Position numbers and translations under genes: made by a program. From assembly GCF_018596315.1 (NCBI RefSeq), contig NZ_JAHEAG010000029.1, positions 28,918 to 92,917 of the forward strand: a stretch of DNA of 64,000 nucleotides. The letters are read 5' to 3'. Shown here one piece after another: positions 45,055 through 54,678 of the stretch. The notes beneath the pieces were generated by a model. It was given only the letters and a program-made list of their open reading frames with translations. It searched no databases and was not told the origin of the DNA. Source of the DNA: Bradyrhizobium sp. SRL28 (GTDB lineage: Bacteria > Pseudomonadota > Alphaproteobacteria > Rhizobiales > Xanthobacteraceae). Within the stretch, counting starts at the first letter, position 1. Each line of letters starts with the position of its first letter.

Positions 45055-45098
45055 GCGTTTTCAAGCGAAGTGGTTGCCGGTTCGCGTGAAGAAAACGC
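45055..45098. repeat. Intergenic palindrome GCGTTTTC/GAAAACGC
   Basis: Arms GCGTTTTC (45055-45062) and GAAAACGC (45091-45098) with a second inner pair GCGAA/TTCGC make a 44-base imperfect hairpin around a TGCCGG centre. This is a common rhizobial intergenic palindrome. It lies between convergent mucR and sufE and may end both transcripts. A decayed relative (GTCGCGTCAGGAAAACACGTCAAA, in part) is near 49380. Confidence 0.65.
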
Positions 45099-45120
45099 GT
45101 CAAATATAAAGCTCTGAACG

Positions 45121-45549
45121 TTACGAGGCGGTCGCCAGCGCCTCGCGCGCATCGGAGCGGATGCGCTCGACCATGGAGCGCAGGCCGTTCGAACGCTGCG
45201 GCGTCAGGTGATCGCGGAATCCGAATTCGTCGAATACGGCAAGCGCATCCGTTGTCAGGATCTGCTGCGGTGTGCGGCCGGAATAAAGCGTCAGCAGGAT
45301 CGCGATCAGGCCGCGCACGATGTGGGCATCGCTATCGCCCAAATATTTCAGCCGCGGTTCGCCGTTGCCGCTGCGGTCGAGCTGCCTGGACAGCCAAACC
45401 TGGCTGACGCAGCCGTTCACCTTGTTCTCGGCAGAATGCTCGGCCTCCGGCATCGGATCAAGCGTGCGGCCGAGTTCGATGACGTACCGGTAGCGGTCGT
45501 CCCATTCCTCCAGCAGCTCGAAATTGTCCCTGATTTCGTCGATCGTCAT
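45121..45549 (-). CDS. sufE: SufE-family sulfur acceptor protein
   Basis: I chose the ATG at 45549 (MTIDEIRDNFELLEEWDDRYRY), giving 142 residues, the normal SufE length. The persulfide-accepting cysteine is Cys47 in ENKVNGCVSQVWL. SufE takes sulfur from the SufS cysteine desulfurase for Fe-S cluster assembly. The remaining suf genes are not in the window, so this is an orphan copy, a common arrangement in Rhizobiales. The last residues (RIRSDAREALATAS) are less conserved. Confidence 0.93.
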   Translation of the reverse strand: MTIDEIRDNFELLEEWDDRYRYVIELGRTLDPMPEAEHSAENKVNGCVSQVWLSRQLDRSGNGEPRLKYLGDSDAHIVRGLIAILLTLYSGRTPQQILTTDALAVFDEFGFRDHLTPQRSNGLRSMVERIRSDAREALATAS

Positions 45550-45632
45550 CTTGGCCCGCGTCCGTTTCCTTAAAGTCCTATATAGGATGCGGATCGAACG
45601 AAAGCGACGGAAATGGAACCGGTTCCGCGACC

Positions 45633-46052
45633 TTATTTTGAGGCCAGCGGCGTCCGCGGCAGCCGCCATTCGATCGCCGTATCGTCTTCCGTCAGCGCGT
45701 CACTGGGCGACATGACCACGGCCTCGGCGTCGTCGGCGATGCCGATCGAACTGGTATGGTCGGGCTTCTTGTCCGGGACGCTGGGTTGATCGGGCTTGGT
45801 GATGATCTTGTACAACTGGCGGGCGCCATCCTGGGCACGCTGGCCGATCGCCGTCGCCGCCTGACCGCCGACCTCGCAGGCCGCAGGCTGGCGCTTGCAG
45901 AACTGGCCCATGTCGGAGACGGCCGCGGTCGCAGCCGATACGGCTTCGGACGCGCCGATCTGCGGCGCCTTTTCCGATTCAGGCGTCTTTTCCCTGGGCA
46001 ACAGCACGAGCACCAGCCCGAGCCAGAATGCCATGCGAAGCAGAAAAAACAT
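45633..46052 (-). CDS. DUF5330 domain protein, membrane-anchored
   Basis: This 139-residue protein starts with a hydrophobic signal or anchor (MFFLLRMAFWLGLVLVLLP). It has a conserved segment with two cysteines, MGQFCKRQPAACEVGGQAATAIGQRAQDGARQLYKII, then a disordered acidic tail. The FC-x3-P-x2-C pattern is what I recall for DUF5330, found in Rhizobiales. A disulfide in the periplasm is likely. The function is unknown. Confidence 0.8.
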   Translation of the reverse strand: MFFLLRMAFWLGLVLVLLPREKTPESEKAPQIGASEAVSAATAAVSDMGQFCKRQPAACEVGGQAATAIGQRAQDGARQLYKIITKPDQPSVPDKKPDHTSSIGIADDAEAVVMSPSDALTEDDTAIEWRLPRTPLASK

Positions 46053-46474
46053 CTCGCGACCCCGGTCGTCTCTTATGGTTGTGTTGCGGTTAAACCGCAG
46101 CTTTGTTCCTGACTAACAGCCGTCGATAAATCGGAAGTGTTTCCATTGAGGTAAAGTCGCCGAAAATTTTCTGAAAACCGGAATGATTCGATTCGGCGTA
46201 AATTTTCGATTGATGACCACTATCGCGCGAAAAGTTCGCGCCGCTCGCGCATCCACCATTTCGAAACCATAGATCGATCGCGCCGGAAACCTATCGTTCA
46301 CCATCCGCGTCGAATGAGCGTCGTGTGGGGCGTGAAACCACCACGAATGCACGGTGTTGGTCGGTCGCTCCCGGCGCCTTAGCGTTCGCTTAAGTTCGCT
46401 CTGACACGGTGGCGTAAAGATTGAGGGGGCGTTCCGGCGCGTCTGTCTGACGAACAAGCCGAAGCGCGAGAGCC
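46053..46474. other. Divergent intergenic region upstream of the PdhS-like kinase
   Basis: This 422-base AT-richer region separates the DUF5330 gene (minus) from the kinase gene (plus). A perfect inverted repeat GCGCGAA-AAG-TTCGCGC lies at 46225-46241. A small direct repeat of GTTCGC around TTAA occurs near 46385-46400. No gene is evident, and no clear CtrA site (TTAA-N7-TTAA) was found. Confidence 0.45.
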
Positions 46475-48275
<1,801 letters not shown>

Positions 48276-48292
<17 letters not shown>

Positions 48293-48995
48293 CGACGATG
48301 ACGAGATGCCGCGCCGCCGCCGTCGCAGCGCGAAGGCGGCTGCGATTGAAGTGGAGGAAGAGCGCGGCCTTGTGATGCGCATGCTCCTGCACAGTCCGAA
48401 AGACATGATCGCGGGCCTGCTCGCCGCTGCCGCGATCTGCGCCATCCTCGCCAATGCGCTGTTCCTGCAGGCCGGACGCCATCCCTCGCCGATGTTCGGC
48501 TCGGTGGTGACGCTGCCGGCGCCGCAAGCTGCCGTCGTGAGCCCACTGCCGCGCCCGCGCCCGGTCGAATTGTCCTCGGAGCCGCCGGAAATCAGGCCGG
48601 TCGAGGTGAGGGGCACTGACCCAAAACAGGTCGAGATCAAGAGCGCCGATCCAAGGGGCGATTCCAGGAATCCTGACCCCAAGAACCCTGACCCGATGGC
48701 CAATCTGGTGGTCAAGTCGACCGGTGCGCCCACGGCGGCGCCCGCGAATGTAGCGCGTCCGCCCGCGCCGATTCCGGCCACCGCGCAAAGCGCCGGCGCG
48801 CGCCGCGTGGCGGCCGTGCAGCGCGCGCTTACGCAATATGGCTACGGTCAGTTGAAGCCGACCGGCGCGGTCGGTTCGGACACCCAGGCCGCGATCACAA
48901 AATTCGAACGCGACCGCAAGCTCCCGGTGACCGGCCAGATGTCCGACCGCCTGGTGAAGGAACTCACGGCGATGATCGGACATCCGATCGACTAG
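48276..48995 (+). CDS. Single-pass membrane protein with C-terminal peptidoglycan-binding domain
   Basis: A GTG at 48276, inside the kinase gene, starts a 239-residue protein. It has a basic cytoplasmic N terminus (MPRRIDDDDEMPRRRRR), a membrane helix (about 43-66), a Pro-rich periplasmic linker and a PG_binding_1 domain (about 175-235, RRVAAVQRALTQYGYGQLKPTGAVGSDTQAAITKFERDRKLPVTGQMSDRLVKEL). Overlap with the kinase gene means coupled synthesis, so kinase and cell-wall-binding protein may act together. The linker contains Asp-Pro repeats (NPDPKNPDP). Confidence 0.85.
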
Positions 48996-49028
48996 CTTCC
49001 GCCTGGTCGCTGGCCTATCGTCGATTCC

Positions 49029-49373
49029 ATGCGATTGAAATCATCCATCTGGGTGGCCGCTTATCTGCGCCGCTGCCAGACTGAGGGAATCTTTGGCGCC
49101 GTGCGCAAGCGCGGGGCTGAGGAGGCGGGGGCGGTGTTCGTCAAGGTGGCGCTGCTCGACGGCAACGCCATGCTGTATTCACCCGCGCCGCAGACGGTCT
49201 ATGACGAGAGCCGTCCGGCTGAGCGGCTGTTCGCGCCGGCTTCGCCGCAGCCGGTGCCGGAGCAATCCGTGGAAGAGCGTCTCGCCAAGGAGCTCCGCTT
49301 CGATCCCGACGCCTGGATCGTCGAGACCGAGGACCGGGCAGGGCGGCACTTTCTGGATCTGGCGAAGGCCTGA
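49029..49373 (+). CDS. DUF1491 family protein
   Basis: The 114-residue protein matches DUF1491, a short alphaproteobacterial family of unknown function: LKSSIWVAAYLRRCQTEGIFGAVRKRGAEEAGAVFVKV at the start and ELRFDPDAWIVETEDRAGRHFLDL at the end. There is no signal or membrane segment. It is 33 bases after the peptidoglycan-binding protein gene and may be read from the same transcript. The beta-rich N-terminal part suggests a compact folded domain. Confidence 0.87.
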   Translation: MRLKSSIWVAAYLRRCQTEGIFGAVRKRGAEEAGAVFVKVALLDGNAMLYSPAPQTVYDESRPAERLFAPASPQPVPEQSVEERLAKELRFDPDAWIVETEDRAGRHFLDLAKA

Positions 49374-49420
49374 GCAGAACGTCGCGTCAGGAAAACACGT
49401 CAAACAAGCATCGCCGCGCG

Positions 49421-50401
49421 CTAACGCTTCGAACCGTCGGTGCCGGTGCGAACGGCCGGCGCAGTTCCGGGCTGCACGGCGGGCCGGGTTTGCGATGTTG
49501 CCGCACGCACGCGATGGCGTTCGTCGTCGTAGAGCGCGGCGCGGTATTTCGCGCGGGTGACCGCCATGGTCGAACCGCGCCACGCGGCCACCATCACCAG
49601 CGCGGATCGTTCGCTCAAATGGTCGTACAGTCGCGACAAGCGATAAACGTTGTGCACAGATGAGCCGAACTCGGGATTGAGGAACAGCAGCACGCGCTGG
49701 AATGCGGCGCTCGGCATGTCCAGTGCGCGCGCGGCGCAGGCCAGCGGCTCGCCGCCGGGATCGTGAACCACCTGTTCGGCAATCCGCTGCGGAAGGATCA
49801 ATGCTTCGCCGAGTTCCAGTGCGAAGTTTTCGGTGTCCTCGGCGAACGCGGCCATCTCCAGGATATGCAGCGCGCGCGCGGCGCGGGCCGCGGGAATGCG
49901 CGGCGAAGCTTTCAGCGGCGTGTCGGCGATATTGTGCAGGATCAGCGCGCGCTCGCTGGCGCCGGCAGCAAAGAACATGTCGCTGATTTCCGCGGCATCG
50001 TTAGGCCGCATCGCCAGGCTGGATGCCATCCGCAACTGCGCTTCGGTCGGCGGCTTTACCGTCGGGGTGCTGGGCTGTTGATCCGCGGCAATCGCAGCCG
50101 CGAGCGGCAGGGGCTGACCTGGGTGCGAACGCCGCAGCCCGAGCTTGTCCATGATCTCGACCGGCGTTGCCGGATAGATCGCGAGCCGCGCCCGCACCGC
50201 GGCGCGGGTGGCGTCGTCGACCTGATCAATCAGGCGGGACGTCAGTTCGACGAACTGGCGCTCCTCGTCGGCGGAATGGGCGCTGGTCTGGACGTAGAGG
50301 TCGGTCAGCACGCGCAGCAAGGTCGGCCTGATATCGACTCCCTCGCGGCGCGAGAGCGTCATCAGCCCGTCGAATCCCGGAAACATTGGAGCTGCGGTCA
50401 T
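49421..50401 (-). CDS. DUF2336 domain protein (second copy)
   Basis: I chose the ATG at 50401 (MTAAPMFPGFDGLMTLSRREG), giving 326 residues; an upstream ATG at 50443 is also open. The protein is helical and soluble, with VLTDLYVQTSAHSADEERQFVELTSRLIDQVDDATRAAVRARLAIYP at the N terminus, the DUF2336 hallmark. The C-terminal part includes LFLNPEFGSSVHNVYRLSRLYDHLSERSAL. It shares the family, but not close sequence, with the protein at 10643-11785. Function is unknown; the gene is convergent with DUF1491. Confidence 0.78.
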   Translation of the reverse strand: MTAAPMFPGFDGLMTLSRREGVDIRPTLLRVLTDLYVQTSAHSADEERQFVELTSRLIDQVDDATRAAVRARLAIYPATPVEIMDKLGLRRSHPGQPLPLAAAIAADQQPSTPTVKPPTEAQLRMASSLAMRPNDAAEISDMFFAAGASERALILHNIADTPLKASPRIPAARAARALHILEMAAFAEDTENFALELGEALILPQRIAEQVVHDPGGEPLACAARALDMPSAAFQRVLLFLNPEFGSSVHNVYRLSRLYDHLSERSALVMVAAWRGSTMAVTRAKYRAALYDDERHRVRAATSQTRPAVQPGTAPAVRTGTDGSKR

Positions 50402-50641
50402 GGTGTACGCGACTTCGGTAATCCCTCGCGTCAGCCTACGCACGGCGCTTTAAGAGTTGGTTAAGGAAAACAGCCCGTGAAGAAATCCGATAAAATGCCA
50501 GCTTTCGGTGCGCACAGGCAGCCCCATAACCCCGTAACTGTACCGCCTGCACAAATTAAGATGCCGTTAACCACGTTCTGTTCTGAATAATGGGATGTCG
50601 CCGGCCAGATCGTGCCGGGCGGCAACCAGAAAGAACGGAAC

Positions 50642-50842
50642 ATGGGCACCATCATTGAATTTCCGGCGGATGCGGCTTCGCGGCGGCCGGGCTCAACCAT
50701 GGATGGCGCTCCACGCGATGGCCTGGGAACCGTGCTGATCCTTCCCGTTGTCCGCATCGAACGTGCAGCCGGCGAAACCGGCGACGGGCGCGGGCCGGAA
50801 GAGGGGACGGCGCCCGGTCGCCGTCGCCGTCGGCGCCCCTGA
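50642..50842 (+). CDS. Small conserved protein with poly-arginine tail
   Basis: ATG at 50642 starts a 66-residue protein, MGTIIEFPADAASRRPG..., with a central hydrophobic strand (GTVLILPVVRIER) and an acidic region. It ends in a run of arginines (GRRRRRRP). I recall similar small proteins with the EFPADAA start in Bradyrhizobium. It ends 16 bases before the lipoprotein gene, so they are probably co-transcribed. The start could instead be at 50612. The function is unknown; the tail could bind RNA, DNA or acidic lipids. Confidence 0.6.
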   Translation: MGTIIEFPADAASRRPGSTMDGAPRDGLGTVLILPVVRIERAAGETGDGRGPEEGTAPGRRRRRRP

Positions 50843-50858
50843 ACGACGGAATTTTGAA

Positions 50859-51632
50859 ATGCCGGAGCTGTGCCTCCCGATCCGGACCACCGGGCTTCGG
50901 TCACTCCCGGCTCTCATGCTGCTCGTGGCAAGTGCTGTGCTCGGCGGCTGTAGCGGCGGCGATTTCGGCCGCACCCGCGCCGATATGCGCAATGACGACA
51001 TGCACCGCTGGCTGGGCGCTGAGGCTACCGCTAGCGTCGGCCTCAAGCCGTCGTACTTCCAACTCACCGAAAACGAGCGCCAGCTTCGCGATCTCGCCTA
51101 TCCCCTGATCGAGCCGCCGCATTCGCGGCCCGCCTGGAAGAGCGTGTTCGGCGATTACCAGCCGTTGCCCTCGCCGTGGCGGCAGAAGGTGGTGTTCGAC
51201 CGCACCACCTACGGGCGCGCGCTGATCGACGAGCCGCACCGCTCGCACACCTCGCGTTATCAGCAGTTGATCGAGGACGTCCGCAACGACATCACGAGGT
51301 TCGAGCCGTTCTTTGCCTCCGCCGCGCGCGTCATCGAACTCGACCGCAAGCGCGGCGCCAGCCTCAGGATGGTGTCGGAACTGTCGCCGCGCGAACAGGC
51401 CGATGCGATAGCCCGCATGGAAGAGAACACGCTGATCGTGCAATGGGTCCAGCAATGCCTGGAGCGGCGCATTTCATCGTATCGCTGGGCGCTGGAGCGG
51501 CTGGTGATCCAGGCGCCGGACAATATCGCTGCCGATGCCGACCGCCTGATTGGCGAACTCGCGGCGCAGACCGCCAACCCGCCGCTCGCAGCCCAGCCCG
51601 TGATCGGGCGCGCCGTGACGGTGAAGGGTTAA
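50859..51632 (+). CDS. Lipoprotein of unknown function
   Basis: The ATG at 50859 gives 257 residues with a lipobox (LLVASAVLGGC, Cys near residue 31) after a hydrophobic signal. The mature protein is helical, with conserved-looking stretches YFQLTENERQLRDLAYPLIEPPHSRPAWKSVFGDY and QQCLERRISSYRWALERLVIQAPDN. It should be anchored to the outer or inner membrane facing the periplasm. Its own frame is open upstream into the small gene at 50642, but the lipobox fixes this start. No family is recognised. Confidence 0.82.
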   Translation: MPELCLPIRTTGLRSLPALMLLVASAVLGGCSGGDFGRTRADMRNDDMHRWLGAEATASVGLKPSYFQLTENERQLRDLAYPLIEPPHSRPAWKSVFGDYQPLPSPWRQKVVFDRTTYGRALIDEPHRSHTSRYQQLIEDVRNDITRFEPFFASAARVIELDRKRGASLRMVSELSPREQADAIARMEENTLIVQWVQQCLERRISSYRWALERLVIQAPDNIAADADRLIGELAAQTANPPLAAQPVIGRAVTVKG

Positions 51633-51677
51633 ACTACGGCGTTACTCATAAATCTGAAAAGCGCCGTGTACTTGGCG

Positions 51678-51790
51678 ATGTCCGGACTACGCTCAGAAGC
51701 GGATATCTGGGCTGGCCTTCAGCGAGTCTGCTTTGGGCCAATAGGCGACATGCTTGCAAAGGCACGGATCCGGGCTAATGCGCAATGGTC
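51678..51790. repeat. Fragment of a dispersed degenerate repeat (WPKADS type)
   Basis: On the minus strand this segment reads HVAYWPKADSLKASPDIRF in translation. This is one of the strings (PKADM, GKADI, PKRT) that recur in spurious ORFs of Bradyrhizobium and related genomes. The DNA core is a TCTGCTTTGGGCCAATAGGCGACAT-like unit. It lies in the gap before the Sel1 gene. A second fragment of the same kind follows that gene, so the gene is bracketed by repeat pieces. Confidence 0.5.
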
Positions 51791-51917
51791 GTTCGTTTGT
51801 GTCCGCAAGAGGCCGTCGGCGGTGAACCTTTCGCGGGCGGCCCGCGACAAACAAGCCGCCATCGTCGCGACGGCGGCGCGTGCCGCGCCGATCGCGCGAC
51901 GCCAATTGAGGTTTCTC

Positions 51918-52622
51918 ATGCCGATCGTCCGAATCCTCCTGGTCCTTCTCGCGCTCGCTTCGCCGCTGTGGATGGCGGGAGGCGCTGTTGCGGGGCCGTT
52001 TGAGGATGCGCAGGCGGCGCATAGCAGACGCGACTACGCAACCGCGCTACGGCTCTGGCGTCCGCTGGCCGACCAAGGCAATGCTGAGGCGCAGTACGCA
52101 CTCGGGTTCATGTACGACGGCGGCCAAGGTGTGCCGAAAAATTACGCTAGGGCTGCAAAGTGGTGGCGCCTCGCAGCCGATCAAGGCCATACCTTCGCCC
52201 AGTACAACCTGGGGACCTTGTACGACAACGGCAATGGGGTGCCTCAGAACAAAGCTGAAGCATTGAAGTGGTATCACCTTGCCGCCGAGCGCGGTAACGA
52301 TGGTGCGCAGTTCAACGTCGGGGTCCTGCATTTCGCGGGCGTGGCCGTGTCCGAGAACCGGATCGAGGCTGCGAAGTGGTTTCGCCGCGCTGCAGACCAA
52401 GGTCATATTGGAGCGCAGGTATATCTTGGCCTCTGTTACGCTACGGGACTAGGCGTGCCGCAAGACAGTATTCAAGCATACATGTGGCTCAGTTTGGCGG
52501 CTGCGCGAAGTGACCAAGATGCGATCAGCAATCGAAATCGCATCGCGCAGCAGATGACCCCGGCACAGATCGCCGAAGCGCAGAAGCTGGCGGTTGAGTG
52601 GAAGTCGAAACCGGAACGGTAG
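51918..52622 (+). CDS. Exported Sel1-like repeat protein
   Basis: GAGG six bases before the ATG at 51918 fixes the start; the frame is open for 84 codons upstream through a repeat. The 234-residue precursor has a signal peptide (ending near GGAVAGPF). Four to five Sel1-like repeats follow, for example YATALRLWRPLADQGNAEAQYALGFMYDGGQGVPKN and its repeats at 36-residue spacing. SLR solenoids scaffold protein complexes, often in the envelope or in polysaccharide regulation. Partners are unknown, and repeat fragments flank it. Confidence 0.88.
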   Translation: MPIVRILLVLLALASPLWMAGGAVAGPFEDAQAAHSRRDYATALRLWRPLADQGNAEAQYALGFMYDGGQGVPKNYARAAKWWRLAADQGHTFAQYNLGTLYDNGNGVPQNKAEALKWYHLAAERGNDGAQFNVGVLHFAGVAVSENRIEAAKWFRRAADQGHIGAQVYLGLCYATGLGVPQDSIQAYMWLSLAAARSDQDAISNRNRIAQQMTPAQIAEAQKLAVEWKSKPER

Positions 52623-52629
52623 TATTCCC

Positions 52630-52735
52630 GTGCGTCGCGGAAGCAATGTCTGCTGTGGGTCAAAAAGGCGAAATTCCGGAGTGACCAGCGCATGTCTGCT
52701 TTTGCCTCAAAAGCAGATCTCTCGTCTTGTGGGAT
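52630..52735. repeat. Fragment of a dispersed degenerate repeat (EAKADMRWSL type)
   Basis: In minus-strand translation this segment reads FEAKADMRWSLRNFAFLTHSRHCF, in the same style as the fragment at 51678-51790. The DNA contains GTCTGCTTTTGCCTCAAAAGCAGA, a short palindrome around the core unit (AGCAGAC/GTCTGCT). It occupies the space between the Sel1 and LysR genes. Multicopy status is from recall. Confidence 0.5.
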
Positions 52736-52741
52736 CACGAC

Positions 52742-53602
52742 CTAGCGCCCGGTCTTGCCCGCTGATTTGGCGCGGCCCGCTTTGGGCCGCTGGCTCTGCA
52801 GTTTCGCGATAAAATTCTGCAGCACCTCCGACGGTGGCCGCGCCGCGCTATAGGCGAGCCCCACCTCGCGCTTCACATCGACGTCGATCTCGCGCACGGC
52901 GACATCGGAATTGGCGCGCGCCACGCCTTCGGGAACGATGGCAATCCCGACACCGGCGGCAACCAGCGCCATCGCCCAGTCTTCCGATTCCGCAATCGCG
53001 GCGGGCTGGCGCTTGCCCGACGCCGCACGGCCGAAGAATTCGCTCTGTTCGCAATGACAGCGATCGACCATGGCGACGCCGACGAGATCAGCGGCGCGGA
53101 GCCGCTCTTTCAGCGTCAGCGGATGCGACGGCGGCAGCGCTGCGACGTAGCGCTCGACCCAGAGCGGAACGAAATGCTCATCGGCGCGCAGCAGATTTTT
53201 GGAGACGATGCGCGCGTCCGCGGTGTCATCGACGCCGACGAGGCGGAGCGCGATGTCGGGAGTCCCGGTCAGCGGCTTCAGCAGCGCAATAGTTCGCGGT
53301 CGGTCGAGCGTGCGCATCAGGCCGAGCGTCAAAGCGTTCCGCGTCGCAGGTTTTCGGAACAGGTTTTTCGCCGCGTCCGCCTCATCGATGATGCGGCGGG
53401 CCACGGCGTGGAATTGTTCGGCGGCTTGCGTCGGCGCCACGCCCTTCTTGTGCCGGATAAACAGCGCCGTTCCGAGCTCGGCTTCCAGATTGGTGATCGC
53501 CGCCGAGATCGAGGGCTGCGAGATGAAGCAGCGCTTGGCGGCCGCCGTCAGGTTGCGCTCCCTGAACACGGCCGCGAAATAGCGGAGTTCGCGGATATCC
53601 AT
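52742..53602 (-). CDS. LysR-family transcriptional regulator
   Basis: The protein (286 aa) has the N-terminal winged HTH (MDIRELRYFAAVFRERNLTAAAKRCFISQPSISAAITNLEAELGTALF) and a periplasmic-binding-type effector domain. It contains the hinge GLMRTLDRPRTIALLKPL and VAAGVGIAIVPEGVAR near the end. It is divergent from a metallo-hydrolase gene, with a 24-base palindrome between them; by the usual LysR arrangement it should control that gene and itself. The inducer is unknown. The C-terminal Lys/Arg-rich tail (QRPKAGRAKSAGKTGR) is an extra feature. Confidence 0.92.
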   Translation of the reverse strand: MDIRELRYFAAVFRERNLTAAAKRCFISQPSISAAITNLEAELGTALFIRHKKGVAPTQAAEQFHAVARRIIDEADAAKNLFRKPATRNALTLGLMRTLDRPRTIALLKPLTGTPDIALRLVGVDDTADARIVSKNLLRADEHFVPLWVERYVAALPPSHPLTLKERLRAADLVGVAMVDRCHCEQSEFFGRAASGKRQPAAIAESEDWAMALVAAGVGIAIVPEGVARANSDVAVREIDVDVKREVGLAYSAARPPSEVLQNFIAKLQSQRPKAGRAKSAGKTGR

Positions 53603-53612
53603 AGTCTAAACC

Positions 53613-53636
53613 TATCGATGATATCAGTTATCGATA
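53613..53636. promoter_or_regulatory. Probable LysR operator TATCGAT-N10-ATCGATA
   Basis: Perfect 7-base arms TATCGAT (53613-53619) and ATCGATA (53630-53636) lie in the 92-base divergent region between the lysR and metallo-hydrolase starts. The symmetry, length and location fit a LysR-type recognition site (T-N11-A class). The right arm overlaps an AT-rich stretch that could be the -35/-10 area of the hydrolase. Confidence 0.6.
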
Positions 53637-53694
53637 TTTTACCTATGGCGTGTCGAATGGCAAGCAGGACGCCTGACCTCGAAGGAGACCTGTC

Positions 53695-54528
53695 ATGCGC
53701 GTCCATCATCTCAACACCGGCACCATGTGCCCGATCGGCCGGCGCCTGGTGAACGGCACCGGCAGCATTTTCCAGCGCGCGCGCATGGTGTGTCATTGTC
53801 TCCTGATCGAGACCAATGACGGGCTGGCGCTGGTCGATACCGGCATTGGATTGGACGACATCGCCAACCCGCCGCGGCTTGGGCCCAAATGGGTCCGGCA
53901 GACGACGCCGCGGCTCGATCCGGCCGAGACTGCCGTGCGGCAGGTCGAGGCGCTCGGCTATTCGAGAGGCGACGTGCGGCATCTGTTGCTGACGCATCTC
54001 GATCGCGATCATGCCGGCGGCATTCCGGACTTTCCGAACGCGAAGGTGCACGTCCATCGCCGCGAGCACGATATGGCGGTGACCGGCCGGACGCCGGCAC
54101 GGAAGGGCCGCTACATCACCGATCAGTGGAAGCACGGTCCGCAATGGTCGTTCTATGGGGAGGGCGGCGAAGACTGGTTCGGCTTCAAAGGCGTCCGCGC
54201 GCTCGGCGATCGCGAACCCGATATCCTGATGATCCCGCTGCCCGGCCATACCTTGGGTCATTGCGGCATCGCCGTGCGGACAAAGGACAGATGGCTGCTG
54301 CACGCCGGTGACGCCTATTTCTTCCACGGGCAAATGCAGGCTTCGCCGAAAATGCCGCTGGTGCTCGGCATGTTTCAGCGCCGCGCCGACATGGATCGCG
54401 CCATGCGCATTCAAAACCAGGAGCGGCTACGGACGCTCAAGGCCAATCACGGCGATGCCGTGACCATCTTCAACAGCCACGACCCGGTGGATTACGAGAA
54501 TTGCCGATGCGGTAGACACGATGCCTAG
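53695..54528 (+). CDS. Metallo-beta-lactamase-fold hydrolase
   Basis: GGAG precedes the ATG at 53695. The 277-residue protein has the MBL fold used by quorum-quenching lactonases and related enzymes: ALVDTGIGLDD, the metal motif THLDRDHAGG (His101, Asp105, His106), GHTLGHCGI and LHAGDAYF, and a final HDP. The usual HxHxDH is HxDxDH here, since Asp103 stands in the second His position. The fold suggests ester or lactone hydrolysis. Control by the divergent LysR gene is likely. Confidence 0.86.
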   Translation: MRVHHLNTGTMCPIGRRLVNGTGSIFQRARMVCHCLLIETNDGLALVDTGIGLDDIANPPRLGPKWVRQTTPRLDPAETAVRQVEALGYSRGDVRHLLLTHLDRDHAGGIPDFPNAKVHVHRREHDMAVTGRTPARKGRYITDQWKHGPQWSFYGEGGEDWFGFKGVRALGDREPDILMIPLPGHTLGHCGIAVRTKDRWLLHAGDAYFFHGQMQASPKMPLVLGMFQRRADMDRAMRIQNQERLRTLKANHGDAVTIFNSHDPVDYENCRCGRHDA

Positions 54529-54647
54529 TCGTCACCCGCCTTGTGCGCGATTGCGCACTGGGGCGGGTGACCCAGTATTCTAGAGACGCCAGTGATCGAA
54601 CGGATAAGCCGCGGCGTACTGGATCCCCGCCTACGCGGGGATGACGG
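54529..54647. repeat. Dispersed palindromic element (GTCACCCGCC / GGGGATGAC type)
   Basis: A first hairpin (GTCACCCGCC with GGCGGGTGAC, 54531-54570) is followed by CCCAGTA, and a second (ATCCCCGC with GCGGGGAT, ending 54640s) is preceded by TACTGG. Together they form a two-hairpin element of the Bradyrhizobium intergenic class. It begins at the stop codon of the metallo-hydrolase gene and could terminate it, as well as the convergent DUF1254 gene. Confidence 0.78.
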
Positions 54648-54678
54648 CCGTGCAGAGATGACCGGCCTCAGGCCGTGA

